Origin: Arion vulgaris | Taxonomy: Eukaryota > Mollusca > Gastropoda > Stylommatophora > Arionidae | Assembly (NCBI GenBank): GCA_020796225.1 | Contig: CM036758.1 | Coordinates: 67,717,274 to 67,781,273, forward strand | DNA: 64,000 nt | Direction of reading: 5' to 3' | Part shown: positions 1 through 13,100 of the stretch, one piece after another | Position numbering within the stretch: the first letter of the stretch is position 1 | Layout: the number at the start of each line of letters is the position of its first letter | Notes under the pieces: generated by a model | Database searches by the model: none | What the model was told of the DNA's origin: nothing | The model's input: only the letters and a program-made list of their open reading frames with translations | Position numbers and translations under genes: made by a program

Positions 1-204
1 TGCCATAATTGTCTTCATTATATTTGTTTTTTCATAGCTTATCTGTATTATATAAATATTCTTCTTCGCTACCCTTTCAACTTCGAGGAGGCATATGTCC
101 ACAACCAAGGCCTTGCAAGCTTTCATGCGCTTGGCTGTGGTTTTTAAAGCTGTGTTTTTACAGTGTGGGGTAGCTGATACCACGTGAAGCCTCCACTTTC
201 GCTG

Positions 205-300
205 TAAACAGCATGTGGTAGGTAATAGTGGTTTTATTTTTTACCCCGAATTCGGGCCCGGCAGCCATACGGGCGTCACTTTAAATTGTCTATCTTCTTT
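205..300 (-). repeat. Retroposon-G fragment (5' part)
   Basis: A diverged match, in reverse orientation, to the 5' portion of the G element seen at 45826-45890 (GGGCCC core followed by an ACCACTGTTACCT-like stretch). The rest of 1-680 holds no exon or clear repeat that I can support. Confidence 0.4.
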
Positions 301-680
301 GACTATCGAGCAGGAAAGACGTGTAGGCGCATTTTCTGAGATTCTCACCGTCTGTATTGCGATCAGATCTCAAATCAGAAATGTATGCACCTACCCTTCT
401 ACTTATACCAGAGTAGATATCCTTCGATCCCTATCCACGTAGCAAGACATTAGTTTTTTACCAGGGCTACCCCGTGAATGTGGGTAGGGTCTTGGTCAGT
501 GCCAGCTCACTGACCCTGGTACCACTTTATATCTGCATTATTGCAGCTTTTTAACTGCAACAATTTTAATATATGCTATTGGAGCAGGATTTAGCGCGGC
601 TGTTGGCACCAGACTTGCCCTCCAATATGTCCTCGTTAAAGGGTTGAAAGTGTACTCATTCCAATTACGGTGCCTTGAAC

Positions 681-824
681 TTAACCCCTTCGCACTTCTG
701 AGTCAATATACTGGTTCACGGTATTGTTTAAGATGACGCAAGTCCAGTATACCAGCTAATTGAGTATGTATTGCAATAAAAATGCGTCCGGTTGTAAAAA
801 CAAACTATGGCGTGAAAGGGTTAA
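681..824. mobile_element. piggyBac-like MITE
   Basis: Begins TTAACCCCTTCGCAC and ends GTGAAAGGGTTAA, giving imperfect terminal inverted repeats of about 14 bp that start with TTAACCC, flanked by TTAA as expected for piggyBac insertions. No coding capacity. The class assignment rests on the ends only. Confidence 0.5.
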
Positions 825-1125
825 CTAACTCTTACACTACGACAAGCCACCTGGCAAACCGTTCTGTAAAGTTAATTTTTTTACAAGCAACCTCTCATGC
901 CAAACAAATTCATACGATCCATTTGTTGTTATTTGTTTATAATTCTATGTAGAATACTTCATGTGAATTTGTAAACTACAGTTTTCCTGCCTGCAAATTT
1001 TGATATATGAGCTAGTGCTCTGGCTCATAAAATGAGAAAGGTATTCTAAATTTTCTTTGGGCATTAACTTGTATTCTAAAACACGCGAAAAAATGGTAAA
1101 CACGTTGTTTGAATGTGCGTAAGAA
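825..1125. other. AT-rich stretch, nothing recognised
   Basis: No splice-flanked coding segment, repeat copy or RNA signature was seen here. Confidence 0.5.
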
Positions 1126-1134
1126 GTGAATTCA

Positions 1135-1310
1135 TCACATCTGTTGTATCCGTTGCTTGATAAAGGCCTTTTGGTCGAAACACTGCTGTGTATAGTTATT
1201 TTTTTTGCATTTTGTAAAACTACAGGACTTTGTTTTTTTCGTGTTTCGTTATCGCTACATAGTTTTACTGCAGTATTCTCGATAATACTAGTGGGCGTAT
1301 ACCGGAAGCT
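1135..1310 (+). repeat. Foldback-element arm, single copy
   Basis: Contains the GATAAAGGCCTTTTGGTCGA core, a TTTTGTAAAACTACAG stretch and an AGTTTTACTGCAGT end, also present in the inverted-repeat elements at 23766-24209 and 44212-44690. Only one arm is visible here. Confidence 0.6.
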
Positions 1311-1596
1311 AAGAACAATTCTAAACTAAACAAAAAATCCCTTGTTTTCTAATAGTATTCGATCGATAATTTCTAGACACAAAAATGACTTTAATGAAAC
1401 CATTTATTCACGTTTAATGAGCATTCCCTGTTTTGAAAAAAAATAATTGCAGCTTCATGGAGTAGAACAGTCGACGGTCTATGCAGGTTACAAAGAACAG
1501 ACACAGGATGCTCATGCTGAAGTTGATTCTCCAACACCTGTCCGGACAGGACTGTGTAGGTATGTTTCGTATATCTCTTTAACTTAATCCATGTCA

Positions 1597-1927
1597 TGGT
1601 GTCTCTATGGCGTAGAGGTAAGGCTCTCGCCTCTCGTTTCAAAGATACTCGGTTCCATCCCTCGTGGAACAATCGGGATATTTTTCCAGATATTCCTAAT
1701 CTCAGTGTAGATGAGATCGAGTTCCTAGTCCTATAGGAGACAGATTTAATAGAAAGATTAGTTTAAAAAAATCCTACAAAATATTTTTACCATGTTTTAA
1801 CTAACATCGGAGAACCTCACCGATGCTACACATTTCGTGCAGTGCCGCTGAAATCTTCCTTTGTAAGAAAGAGATCGGAGCACATATCGTTACTCACCAA
1901 AGTGCAATGATGATGATCTTATCAATG

Positions 1928-1935
<8 letters not shown>
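1597..1935 (+). mobile_element. SINE-A, near full length
   Basis: The tRNA-like head has an A-box-like GGCGTAGAGGTAAG and a B-box-like GGTTCCATCCC about 35 bp apart, as in pol III promoters. The body contains a CAGTGTAGATGAGATCGAGT segment and a conserved 3' half (GTGCAG...GAAATCTTCC...AAGAAAGAGATCGGAGCACA) ending in ATCAATGAATC. Seven further copies in the window share the 3' half, so this is a dispersed retroposon, not a tRNA gene. Confidence 0.8.

Positions 1936-1972
<37 letters not shown>
1928..1972. repeat. (TC)n microsatellite
   Basis: Uninterrupted CT dinucleotides directly after the SINE-A 3' end. Confidence 0.95.
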
Positions 1973-1973
<1 letters not shown>

Positions 1974-2195
1974 GTTCTTTCTTTTTCGGCCATGTTTATC
2001 ATTCTAATTGTGATATATGCACAGCCTTTGCCAAGAACGTAATTTTACGTCACAACGTTCAGTACCATTTAGAGCTCTAGTGCTTATCCTTCGGTGAAGT
2101 GTCCGATTTCAACCAGCGTTTACTAGGTTCGCTCTCCGTTAGCATATTGCTGCCCCCAGTCAACCCTACAAGGCAGCAGGTTTATCAATGAATCA
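1973..2195 (-). repeat. Dispersed repeat related to retroposon G
   Basis: Matches, in reverse complement, the two halves at 23590-23765 and 24210-24285. It shares the TTTGCCAAGAACGT segment with retroposon-G copies. This copy is uninterrupted and serves as the empty-site reference for the foldback insertion at 23766-24209. Confidence 0.65.
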
Positions 2196-2307
2196 AACAC
2201 TTTCTGTCTCTTTGTAGTAAACATTTTATAATAGTAAACTGTTCCGATGCCTGCTCTGAAGCCATATTGGGTCTCATAAATTATGTCTTGATCCAGATGT
2301 TCGTCTA

Positions 2308-2640
2308 AGCCAGCATTTCCCAAACTTGGGTCTGCGGAACTCAGGAGTTCCGAGAGGTACTCACAGGGTGTCCTCAAGCGCTTGAAGAAATATTATGATC
2401 TTTGACATTTCAAACAGAAAAATACATTACAAAAATATTTATAAAACAGTGGTAAACTAGTTCCGCTGTGAAATCAAAGGACCCGGACCAGACCGGAGTC
2501 TAAATGTCTGACAGGACACAATGAAAGATCATTTGAAGTTTCCCAGTCGAGAACTTTGTTTACTATTGTAACACAATGATAATTCATTCCTATCCATTTT
2601 CATATATAGAAGCTTTTGAGACCATGGCGGCAAAATGTAT
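2308..2640 (+). mobile_element. hAT-like MITE, copy 1
   Basis: A CCAGCATTTCCCAAACTTGG end followed by AT-rich non-coding sequence that matches 18495-18835 over its length, including the GACATTT(C/T)AAACAGAAAAATA and GTCTAAATGTCTGACAGGA blocks. The TTTCCCAAACTTGGG start resembles hAT termini; the superfamily is inferred. Confidence 0.6.
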
Positions 2641-2642
2641 TT

Positions 2643-2862
2643 TTATATATTTTTTCGATCCAGAAGCACTTGAGTTTTCAGCTCTTCGGCTCTGTGCCAT
2701 GGACATCCTAACCCTTCGGTTCGGTGCCACGAGCACCGTAAATCTGGAGAACATGTGGCTCTTTTACTAGTCCGCGGAATTGAACCGCACTCACAGAGTC
2801 TTGCACCCGTCGTCCAACGAGCTACGAACACACTGGGCAGGCGGGCATCAAAATATATTAAA
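2643..2862 (-). mobile_element. SINE-B
   Basis: Read on the minus strand, the tRNA-like head has an A-box-like TAGCTCGTTGGACGA and a B box GGTTCAATTCC, followed by a body with two CACCGAACCGAAGGGTTA-like units and a 3' end AAGTGCTTCTGGATCGAAAA. Other copies are at 20445, 20885 and 62915. Confidence 0.8.
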
Positions 2863-2864
2863 GA

Positions 2865-3245
2865 GGATCGCGGAAATGCAAAGTTTGGGACCTCTGGACG
2901 AAGCGATTGAGGAGAACTCGATCAGTATCTTGCTAACGATGGACAGCAGGGAGATCCTCGTGTAGTTATATCAGGCCTGGCGATTGCCTTTGAAATCATA
3001 TTGTTGGACAATGGTGGTATTCTTTAATTTTCGAAGGCGGGGTCTTTGTTCCAAAGGAACGTCAAGAGATCTGTCAACTTCAGCTTCATCCTAGGGCATC
3101 CCATTTTGTAGGTTTATATCAGTATTGACTCCTCACCAGGTGCCTTCCCACAGAATATCTGGATGCTTGCTTTCTTTGCCTCTTGTAAGGACAATCAGCT
3201 TGGTATTAACTGGAACTTGGGACGTATGCTCTATGGCTTCATCCC
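2865..3245 (-). pseudogene. Non-LTR reverse transcriptase fragment, decayed
   Basis: The minus strand reads YNYTRISLLSIVSKIL, then shifts frame to LLNRF. This resembles the conserved NYRGISLL..V.KI....L.NR block of the RT domain of APE-type LINEs. Stops and frame changes are frequent. It abuts the SINE-B copy to its left. Confidence 0.6.
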
Positions 3246-3296
3246 AATTGGTATATACAAAGTGTAGGGCAGCACATAAGTACTCTAGTAAATAAT

Positions 3297-3540
3297 TAAC
3301 AACTAACTTACTAGAAACTAACTAATTAACAACTAACTAATTAACAACTAACTAATTAACAACTAACTAATTAACAACTAACTAATTAACAACTAACTAA
3401 TTAACAACTAACTAATTAACAACTAACTAATTAACAACTAACTAATTAACAACTAACTAATTAACAACTAACTAATTAACAACTAACTAATTAACAACTA
3501 ACTAATTAACAACTAACTAATTAACAACTAACTAACTAAA
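3297..3540. repeat. 15-bp minisatellite (about 16 copies)
   Basis: Unit AACTAACTAATTAAC repeated head to tail almost without change. Confidence 0.95.
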
Positions 3541-3547
3541 TAACTGA

Positions 3548-3720
3548 AAAATGAATATCGTGGGATATCATTTACATGACTTAACCATCGACCAGAATAA
3601 ACGAGTCGACCAGTTTCTAGGCACCCCTTATACGTTCTCTCTATGCGTGATATGAACATCATATTCTGGTTTTGCATTCTTTGCTTTTCTTTCTTATGTT
3701 AGTGAAATCTACTCTCCGAT
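3548..3720 (-). mobile_element. SINE-C fragment
   Basis: The 3' part of SINE-C in reverse (compare 40385-40670 and 42985-43240): the GTGGGATATCATTTACA...ACGAGTCGA block and the TTCTAGGCACCCCTTATACG block. The tRNA-like head is missing or decayed. Confidence 0.6.
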
Positions 3721-4024
3721 GAATGCAGGGATTTTCAAAATATATTTTCAAGAAACTTAATTCGTTTGAAAATAAATAATTACAATGCATACACTAAACG
3801 TTGGTTATCAACAACATCAATGTCTTTGGCAACGTGTGGCCAAATTGTATAACAATATGTGTTAGTTTTTGTTCTGTTAACTTATTTAAAAAAAATACAG
3901 ACCCTGATCTGTGTGGGTCTCCTGCCTTAATAAAAAAAATATGCATTAAGGCCACATCAGACGATATGATTTAGCAAAACACATCTGTATATACATAATT
4001 TCATATCACTTATTCCCTCCACAG

Positions 4025-4192
4025 ATGTGCAAATCTGTCCACACAGCGGGGTCGCAGAAACCATGCACTGCTGATCATGCTGGTGTCTGTGGTACCTGTT
4101 GCTGCTCTGCTTATTCAGAATAGCATTGTGCTGTCCGAAAGTCATGCAGAACTAGATCTACACAAAACAGTGAAATATAAAATTCTATTCAG
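4025..4192 (+). CDS. NIT-GC exon 1 of visible model: first membrane segment
   Basis: Residues 1-55. The acceptor follows a pyrimidine tract (TTCCCTCCACAG) and the donor is CAG|GTTAGT. The reading starts in phase 2 with one base. Basic RGRRN precedes a hydrophobic run from ALLIML to NSIVL, consistent with an N-in membrane helix, then [10 protein letters not shown] outside. Its phase (two bases left) matches exon 2 exactly, which is the main support. The ATG at 4025 is in a different frame and is not the start. No upstream coding exon was identified. Confidence 0.65.
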
Positions 4193-7100
4193 GTTAGTGT
4201 CTTGCTGTAACGAGTTAGTAGAAAAACATATATGTGCTTTTGAATTTGGATGTTGCAGAAGAATTTTGAATTTGGATGTTGCAGAAGAATTTTGAATTTG
4301 GATGTTGCAGAAGAATTTTGAATTTGGATGTTGCAGAAGAATTTTGAATTTGGATGTTGCAGAAGAATTTTGAGTATTGATGTTGCAAAAGAATTTTGAG
4401 TATGGATGTTGCAGAAGAATTTTGAGTATTGATGTTGCATGGAACAAATGATGAAATGTTTCACTGTTTACAAAATTATTATGAAAGATGTAATCGACGA
4501 TTTGATCATAAGACAAGTATTTATCTATCTCCTGTTTGTTTTCTCTCTCTCTCTCTCTCTCTCAGACACACACAAACACACACATATTTAAAGACACATA
4601 CATACTCACACATGCACACATGTAACTGTGTCATTGATATGATCATTTCTTAGTCTACTTGCCTCTGTAAATCTTTCTTGATGCCTTAGTGCATAATTCC
4701 GCGAAATTCTATAATTTGCCCAAGATTCGATTCATGTCAAATATTCTCCATAATTTGTCCAAGATTCATGTCAAATATTATCCATAATTTGCCCAAGATT
4801 CATGTCAAATGTTCTCCATAATTTGCCCAAGATTCATGTCAAATATTCTCTATAATTTGTCCAAGATTCATATCAAATGTTCTCCATAATTTGCCCAATA
4901 TTCATGTCAAATGTTCTCCATAATTTGACCAAGATTCATGTCAAATATTCTCCATAATTTGACCAAGATTCATGTCAAATATTCTCCATAATTTGACCAA
5001 GATTCATGTCAAATATTCTCCATAATTTGTCCAAGATTCATGTCAAATATTCTCCATAATTTGACCAAGATTCATGTCAAATATTCTCCATAATTTGACC
5101 AAGATTCATGTCAAATATTCTCCATAATTTGACCAAGATTCATGTCAAATATTCTCCACAATTTGTCCAAGATCCATGTTAAATGTTGTCCGTAATTTGC
5201 CCAATATTCATGTCAAATGACCGTGTGTAAAGACGAAAAAGCAATATATACATATATATATATATACAGTGGCGGCTCGTCATTAGGGCCAGTGGGACGG
5301 CCCACCAAAAATAATGTATAACGTGTATTTATTATATTATAAGTTAAAATATAGCAACCTAAAACCTGGATTTATCCTGAAAAAAAATGTCTGGCCCCAC
5401 CAACATAAATGATCACGAGCCGCCACTGTGTATATATATAATGTGTGCGTATATGTATGTGTATATATATATATATATAATGTGTGTTTTATGTATGTGT
5501 ATATATATATAATTGTGGTATATGTATGTGTATGTGTATATATATATAATGTGTGTATATGTATGTGTATGTGTATATATATATAATGTGTGGTATATGT
5601 ATGTGTATATATATATAATGTGTGGTATATGTATGTGTATGTGTATATATATATAATGTGTGTATATGTATGTGTATATATATATAATGTGTGGTATATG
5701 TATGTGTATGTGTATATATATATAATGTGTGTATATGTATGTGTATATATATATAATGTGTGGTATATGTATGTGTATGTGTATATATATATAATGTGTG
5801 GTATATGTATGTGTATTGTATATATATATAATGTGTGGTATATGTATGTGTATATATATATAATGTGTGTATATGTATGTGTATATGTATATATATAATG
5901 TGTGTATATGTATGTGTATATATATATATATATATATAATGTGTGCGTATATGTATGTGTATATGTATATATATATAATGTGTGCTATATGTATGTATAT
6001 GTATATATATATAATGTGTGGTATATGTATGTGTATATGTATACTACATTAGCTTGCTGAGATATATTTGTTTCATTTTCTATTATGATGTGTGTTCTAT
6101 ACATGCATACAGTGTGGAAGCAGGAAATGTAGTTCACAGAACACAGATAGAGCGAGGAATTACATCTCTGTATGTCAGCAGTAAAGGTTGGTAACGTTGC
6201 ATTCTTTGCTTGTTCTTAGAACGATTGATTGATAGGATAACCAGCATTGCACTTCGGTGAGTTACCATGTGTGAGTTACACAGGAAGATCTCAGCTGCAG
6301 TGCATGAACTCCGTAGCACCGGCATAGCTCACCAATGTAAGTTTTAAGATACTGAAGATATTTTGTTGGAATTTTATTTTCATGTTTTTTTCTAATGAAT
6401 TTTGTCAGTGCATAAGCTTTACAGCCTGTTCTTCTTGATTTTGAACGACTAAGGGTTCATTTACATGCTCAAATTTAACCCTGAACCTAAGTTGTATCGT
6501 CTGTCTCCGATAGGACTATGAACTTGAAACCACCTACAGTGAGAAGAGGGTCTCTGTAAAAACATCCCTATAGCTCCACGAGGGAGCGAACAGGTTACAT
6601 TTAGCACGAGATGCGAGCATCTAATCTCTACGATACAGTGACCCTATGTTCTTATCGCTTTGCTCCACGCGATTTCATGCGTAACTAGACGTCTTGAACA
6701 CCAACCAAGCGTTTACTTTTGATTTAAGTCAGCGTTTCGCAAAGTGGGCAATACCGCCCACAGTGGGCGCTGAAACGTTCTAGGGGGGGCCATAGTGGGT
6801 TCAGAAGAATTGGTGGAAGGGGGTGTTAGGACGATTAGGGTCGGTGACTCCTTAAAAGAAATTAATAATAAATATTTTAAAATAAAGTATTTTCGTGATT
6901 TTGCGATTGAATGATCATTAAAAATTTGAATTTTGCATTTTAATTCATCTTATGTCTGTCTTACACGATCCATTTTTTTCCATCAATTTTCGGTTTCATG
7001 CATATAATCATTTGAAAATTGACCACGTATGACAGAAATATATATCAATTTTCTATGTTAAAGAGAAAATAGAGCATGTATATATGTTGGAGGGGGACGT

Positions 7101-10100
7101 TGTCAAACTATTATAATGTGGAGTGGGGGAGGGAGTTACAAAGTTTATGTTGTGCAAAGTTTATAGTTGTGCAAAGTTTATGTAGTCAAAGTTTATGTTG
7201 TAAAGTTTATGTTTAAAGTTTATGTTGTGCAAAGTTTATGTTGTGCAAAGTTTATGTTGTGCAAAGATTTATGTTGTCAAAGTTTATGTTGTGCAAAGTT
7301 TATGTTGTCAAAGTTTATGTTGTGCAAAGCGGGCGGTGTGGGGCGTTACAAAGTTTATGTTGTGCAAAGTTTATGTTGTGCAAAGTTTATTTTGTGCAAA
7401 GTTTATGTTGTGCAAAGTTTATGTTGTGCAAAGTTTATGTTGTGCAAAGTTTATGTTGTGCAAAGTTTATGTTGTGCAAAGTTTATGTTGTGCAAAGTTT
7501 ATGTTGTGCAAAGCGGGCGTTGGACCGAACAAGTTTGGGAATCTATGGTTTAAGTGAACCAGTGGTTCAGGTCAGATTTCATTTGATGTTAACACGTTCA
7601 CACCCCTAATGTTTGTTTCTAAGAATTAATATTGATTTGATTTAGAATCAGCTTACAAAGTGCCTTAAAACAAGCACACACAAGATCACTACGTTTCACC
7701 CCAACACTTCTATAAAGAAGTAAATGGTGGAAGAGAAGAACAAGCACACACACGATCACTACGTTTCACCCCCAACACTTCTATAAAGAAGTAAATGGTG
7801 GAAGAGAAGAACAAGCACACACAAGATCACTACGTTTCACTCCCAACACTTCTATAAAGAAGTAAATGGTGGAAGAGAAGAACAAGCACACACAAGATCA
7901 CTACGTTTCACCCCCAACACTTCTATAAAGAAGTAAATGGTGGAAGAGAAGAACAAGCACACACAAGATCACTACGTTTCACTCCCAACACTTCTATAAA
8001 GAAGTAAATGGTGGAAGAGAAGAACAAGCACACACAAGATCACTACGTTTTCTCTCCAAAACTTCTATAAAGAAGTAAATGGTGGAAGAGAAGAAGAACA
8101 CGCACACACAAGATCACTACGTTTCACCCCAACACTTCTATAAAGAAGTAAATGGTGGAAGAGAAGAACAAGCACACAAGATCACTACGTTTTCCTCCAA
8201 CACTTCCATAAAGAAGTAAATGGTGGAAGAGAAGAAAAACAAGCACACACAAGATCACTACGTTTCACCCCAACACTTCTATAAAGAAGTAAATGGTGGA
8301 AGAGAAGAACAAGCACACACAAGATCACTACGTTTTCCTCCCAACACTTCTATAAAGAAGTAAATGGTGGAAGAGAAGAAAAACAAGCACACACAAGCTC
8401 ACTACGTTTCCCCCCCAACACTTCTATAAAGAAGTAAATGGTGGAAGAGAAGAACAAGCACACACAAGATCACTACGTTTCACCCCAACACTTCTATAAA
8501 GAAGTAAATGGTGGAAGAGAAGAACAAGCACACACAAGATCACTACGTTTTCCTCCCAACACTTCTATAAAGAAGTAAATGGTGGAAGAGAAGAAAACAA
8601 GCACACACAAGATCACTACGTTTCACCCCAACACTTCTATAAAGAAGTAAATGGTGGAAGAGAAGAACAAGCACACACAAGATCACTACGTTTCACCCCA
8701 ACACTTCTATAAAGAAGTAAATGGTGGAAGAGAAGAAAACAAGCACACAAGATCACTACGTTTCACCCCAACACTTCTATAAAGAAGTAAATGGTGGAAG
8801 AGAAGAACAAGCACACACAAGATCACTATGTTTCACTCCCAACACTTCTATAAAGAAGTAAATGGTGGAAGAGAAGAACAAGCACACACAAGATCACTAC
8901 GTTTTCCTCCCAACACTTCTATACAGAAGTAAATGGTGGAAGAGAAGAACAAGCACACACAAGATCACTACGTTTTCCTCCAACACTTCCATAAAGAAGT
9001 AAATGGTGGAAGAGAGAAAAAAAGCACACACAAGATCACTACGTTTCACCCCCAACACTTCTATAAAGAAGTCAATGGTGGAAGAAGAAGAAGTATGATT
9101 TCTTTGTTAATTATCCTATAACGATTAGATTCTTACCTGTCGGTTGAATAGTATAGATTTAGAAGTTATTGAGCTCTGTTGATAAACGATTCCTCATGAG
9201 TCATTTACGACTGTTTCAGCTACATTTGATAACAGAAGCAAGGAAAGATATTGTTTATGAAGCGCACACACACAAGTCCGTTCTAGAACTATCGTCTTAT
9301 ACTGACGATGCATGGCAAAACAGGATTAGAGAAGAAACGACAGCTCTATTTAGAGAAAATTTTTCAGAACTTTTTTATCAAATACAATCTTCTTCTTCTA
9401 TCGATCACTTGTTAACTACTCTGTGAGATTTGTATGTTATCTGAGCCTAAGAGCGGTTATACGTTGTGCCAGTTATGCATCTCAAAATAGGCTACCACAT
9501 CCGATTTCTGCGATGTTTTTAGTTACTAGGTAGCTTCCCTAGGTCCTTACTTCAGTCGCCTCTTACGACATGCCTTGTAGGTCGCAATTCTACTATTCTT
9601 TGCATACCTTGCGGGCCCCTTCACCAAACGAGCGATCAAATACAATCAGCAGCAAAGAATGGGTGGAAAATTGCAGCCAGGAAGACAGACAAACAATGGT
9701 AGGAGGCTGACACTGTATTTAGATAGACACATACTTAAAAGATGTTCAACAAACTCCCCATGAAAGAATTCCGTTGTCTTGCAATTTACGTTACATATAG
9801 TGTAACTACCTCTAGTACCGCTATTTAGGTCGGTGTAGGACAGGTGGGACGTGAGCCTGGTGAATTTAATGTCCGCATGACTAGTTCAGTCGACGCGACG
9901 CTGTTCAGGTTAGAAATTTTCATTATGCCCACACATAAAAAATCCTATTCCTTACCGTGAATTGAACACGTGTCTCCCACCTGGGAGCTGCGCTCTAATG
10001 CATTCGGCCAGACATGGAATACAGTGTTAGGCCTGCAATTTTCTAACAATCGGCACACGATGAGTTGTCAAAAACAAGTTAATCTCCTTGACATCCAAGT

Positions 10101-13100
10101 GTTTGTATGGTACCTAATTGAGACTGGGTCAACCTGAAGGCTTAGGTAAAAAAGTAACAAATTTACGGTCGGAAAAAGTTACATCCCGATTGTGAAATTG
10201 AACCCTGACCATGTGAACCTAAAAGCAAATGCACTAAACAACTACGTTACAGCGGTCTTTGCAAGCATCACAAGGACTGCCATGCTGGGAATCTAGAAAG
10301 AACGGTAATTCTGAAATAGACTACATTAATATATTCAACAATACCAACTGACAACAAGGAATTTATTCGAAGTAGTTGATCAATTTACTCCACTAGGATC
10401 CTCGATCAACACCAGGATGTCATTGTATCGAAACACAAAGTATTATATTACTTTACAACTGAAATGACAAAATGTCATATGCCAGACCATGAGTTAACTA
10501 CAATTTTAATAAATATCACCTTTTGTGTGTGTCTTTCTTCCCTTACATTTTATATTTTTTTCTTTTTTTGTCATTACAAAAATGAAACTCTTCTATTGTG
10601 TTTATCTGTAGGGGATGCTCAAATAAAAGATCTTCTAGTGTCAGCTTACGCGGAAACAGATAAAGAGATTGATAAACTGACGTTATGGATAGCGGAACCA
10701 GGCATTGATCACTTCCGATCTGTGGAGTCTTACCATGGATGGATTAAAGATTTCAGGTGAGTTTTAGAACAATTAAGTTCTTCCTGGAATTGTGAGACCT
10801 AGCTGTAATTGATATGTTGTTATTTACTTTAACAAAGGGACTGGCACATAACCTTTTCAGACTTTAGTGTAGGGCATGATTGTTGTTTCACATTTATAGG
10901 TTCATATGAAATATAAAGTGATTTTCTGTGTTTATATTCACGAGAGTGAAACAACGAACATTTTACTATTCATTATTGAGATCTATGCAATCATTATATA
11001 TATATATATATACTTTGTGTTAGCAGAGCCAAACATGGACAATGATCAAAGTGCACTCGCAAAAATTAAGTACATGTGATATACGGTGCTTGCGAAATGT
11101 TACGAACAGTACCAGAAAAGACAAAATCAGCATAAGAAAGAAAGTTGGGACAGAACCTTGCTTGAATTACATTGAGAAACAAAGAATGAGGTGATTTGGC
11201 TACTTAATAAGAATACATTCAAACTCCACAGTATACAGATTCTTCTACAACAGAACATCAGGAAAGAAGGCGAGAGAAAGACTACGAAAAAGATGGTTAG
11301 ATGGCATAGCAGAATCATGTCAAAAAGCAAAAATAAGTCATCCAAACCACCAGAACAGCACACTACAAAAACAGAAAATCACGACACTGGGCAACAACCA
11401 GGTAGCAGTGTGACGACACTGGGCAACAACCAGGTAGCAGTGTGACGACCCTGGGCAACAACCAGGTAGCAGTGTGACGACAAAAGACGAAGACACAACC
11501 ATTATACAGCGCAAGAGGAAAACCACGAAAAAATTGGACCGACGGCATCAAGAACAACCTTCAGAAAGTGAATAACAGCGTACATAGTTGCATTAGAACA
11601 ACCACACACAAGATCATTGCACATCCATCCCGATACTTCTATCAAGAAATAAATTGTGGAATACAATAACAAGAAAATACAGTTATTGAAATAGTTAACA
11701 TAGACAGAAGCATGATCTATGTCTTCTATGTTATCATTATTCCGTGGGCGTCAGTAGCTTAAGCGGTAGTGAGCTCGATCACAACCCAAGCGTACCTAGT
11801 TCAAACTCCGCGACGGGCAAGTTTGGAAGCAAATTCGTTCCTTTGGATTTTTAGGTACGATACAAATAGACGTCACCGTTCAGAATGTAATGGCAAACTA
11901 TTAAACGTGCATAGGAAATTGACGATTCGTTTATTGTGCGATGGCTGCGTCCTGTAAAGGATATGTCACGATTTTCATTTCATTATTACTCTTGGAAGGG
12001 ATTGTAGAGAGTGATTGATTGATTGATTTAATAGGATCATCATCATTGTACTTTGGTAAGTAACCATGTGTGCTCTGATCTCTTTCTTACATGCAGATCT
12101 CAGCTGCAGTGACTGAACTTCGTAGCACCGGCGAGTGTCCCATAGAGATTATAGAGATTGCAGAGATTAGAGCAATATGAAGGCTAAACCTGCGATTAGA
12201 CAGCTGATAACCAATCATGTAGAAGATGATGTTTTTGTATACACAGATAGGTCTGTACGTCGTGGTGAGAGGTCAGGCTGGGGTTTTTTAATAAGACAGA
12301 TAGGTCTGTACGTCGTGGTGAGAGGTCAGGCTGGGGTTTCCTAATAAGACAGATAGGTCTGTACATCGTGGTGAGAGGTCAGGCTGGGGTTTTCTAATAA
12401 GACAGATAGGTCTGTACGTCGTGGTGAGAGGTCAGGCTGGGGTTTTTTAATAAGACAGATAGGTCTGTACGTCGTGGTGAGAGGTCAGGCTGGGGTTTCC
12501 TAATAAGACAGATAGGTCTGTACATCGTGGTGAGAGGTCAGGCTGGGGTTTTCTAATAAGACAGATAGGTCTGTACGTCGTGGTGAGAGGTCAGGCTGGG
12601 GTTTTCTAATAAGACAGATAGGTCTGTACGTCGTGGTGAGAGGTCAGGCTGGGGTTTTCTAATAAGACAGATAGGTCTGTACATCGTGGTGAGAGGTCAG
12701 GCTGGGGTTTTCTAATAAGACAGATAGGTCTGTACGTCGTGGTGAGAGGTCAGGCTGGGGTTTTCTAATAAGACAGATAGGTCTGTACGTCGTGGTGAGA
12801 GGTCAGGCTGGGGTTTTCTAATAAGACAGATAGGTCTGTACATCGTGGTGAGAGGTCAGACTGGGGTTTCCTAATAAGACAGATAGGTCTGTTACATCGT
12901 GGTGAGAGGTCAGGCTGGGGTTTTCTAATAAGACAGATAGGTCTGTACGTCGTGGTGAGAGGTCAGGTTGGGGTTTTCTAATAAGACAGATAGGTCTGTA
13001 CGTCGTGGTGAGAGGTCAGGCTGGGGTTTTCTAATAAGACAGATAGGTCTGTACGTCGTGGTGAGAGGTCAGGTTGGGGTTTCCTAATCAGCATCCACGG

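Noticed and set aside
2780..2965. Plus-strand frame reading ..MQSLGPLDEAIEENSISI..
   Set aside because: It is antisense to a SINE-B head and a minus-strand LINE RT fragment (LLSIVSKIL); the minus-strand reading explains the sequence.
4025..4027. ATG at the first bases of exon 1 as the translation start
   Set aside because: It is in a different frame from the membrane segment and directly follows a strong acceptor (CTCCACAG), so the exon is internal.
5590..6052. Tyrosine/valine-rich open frames
   Set aside because: Translation of a TATATG/GTGTAT low-complexity array.
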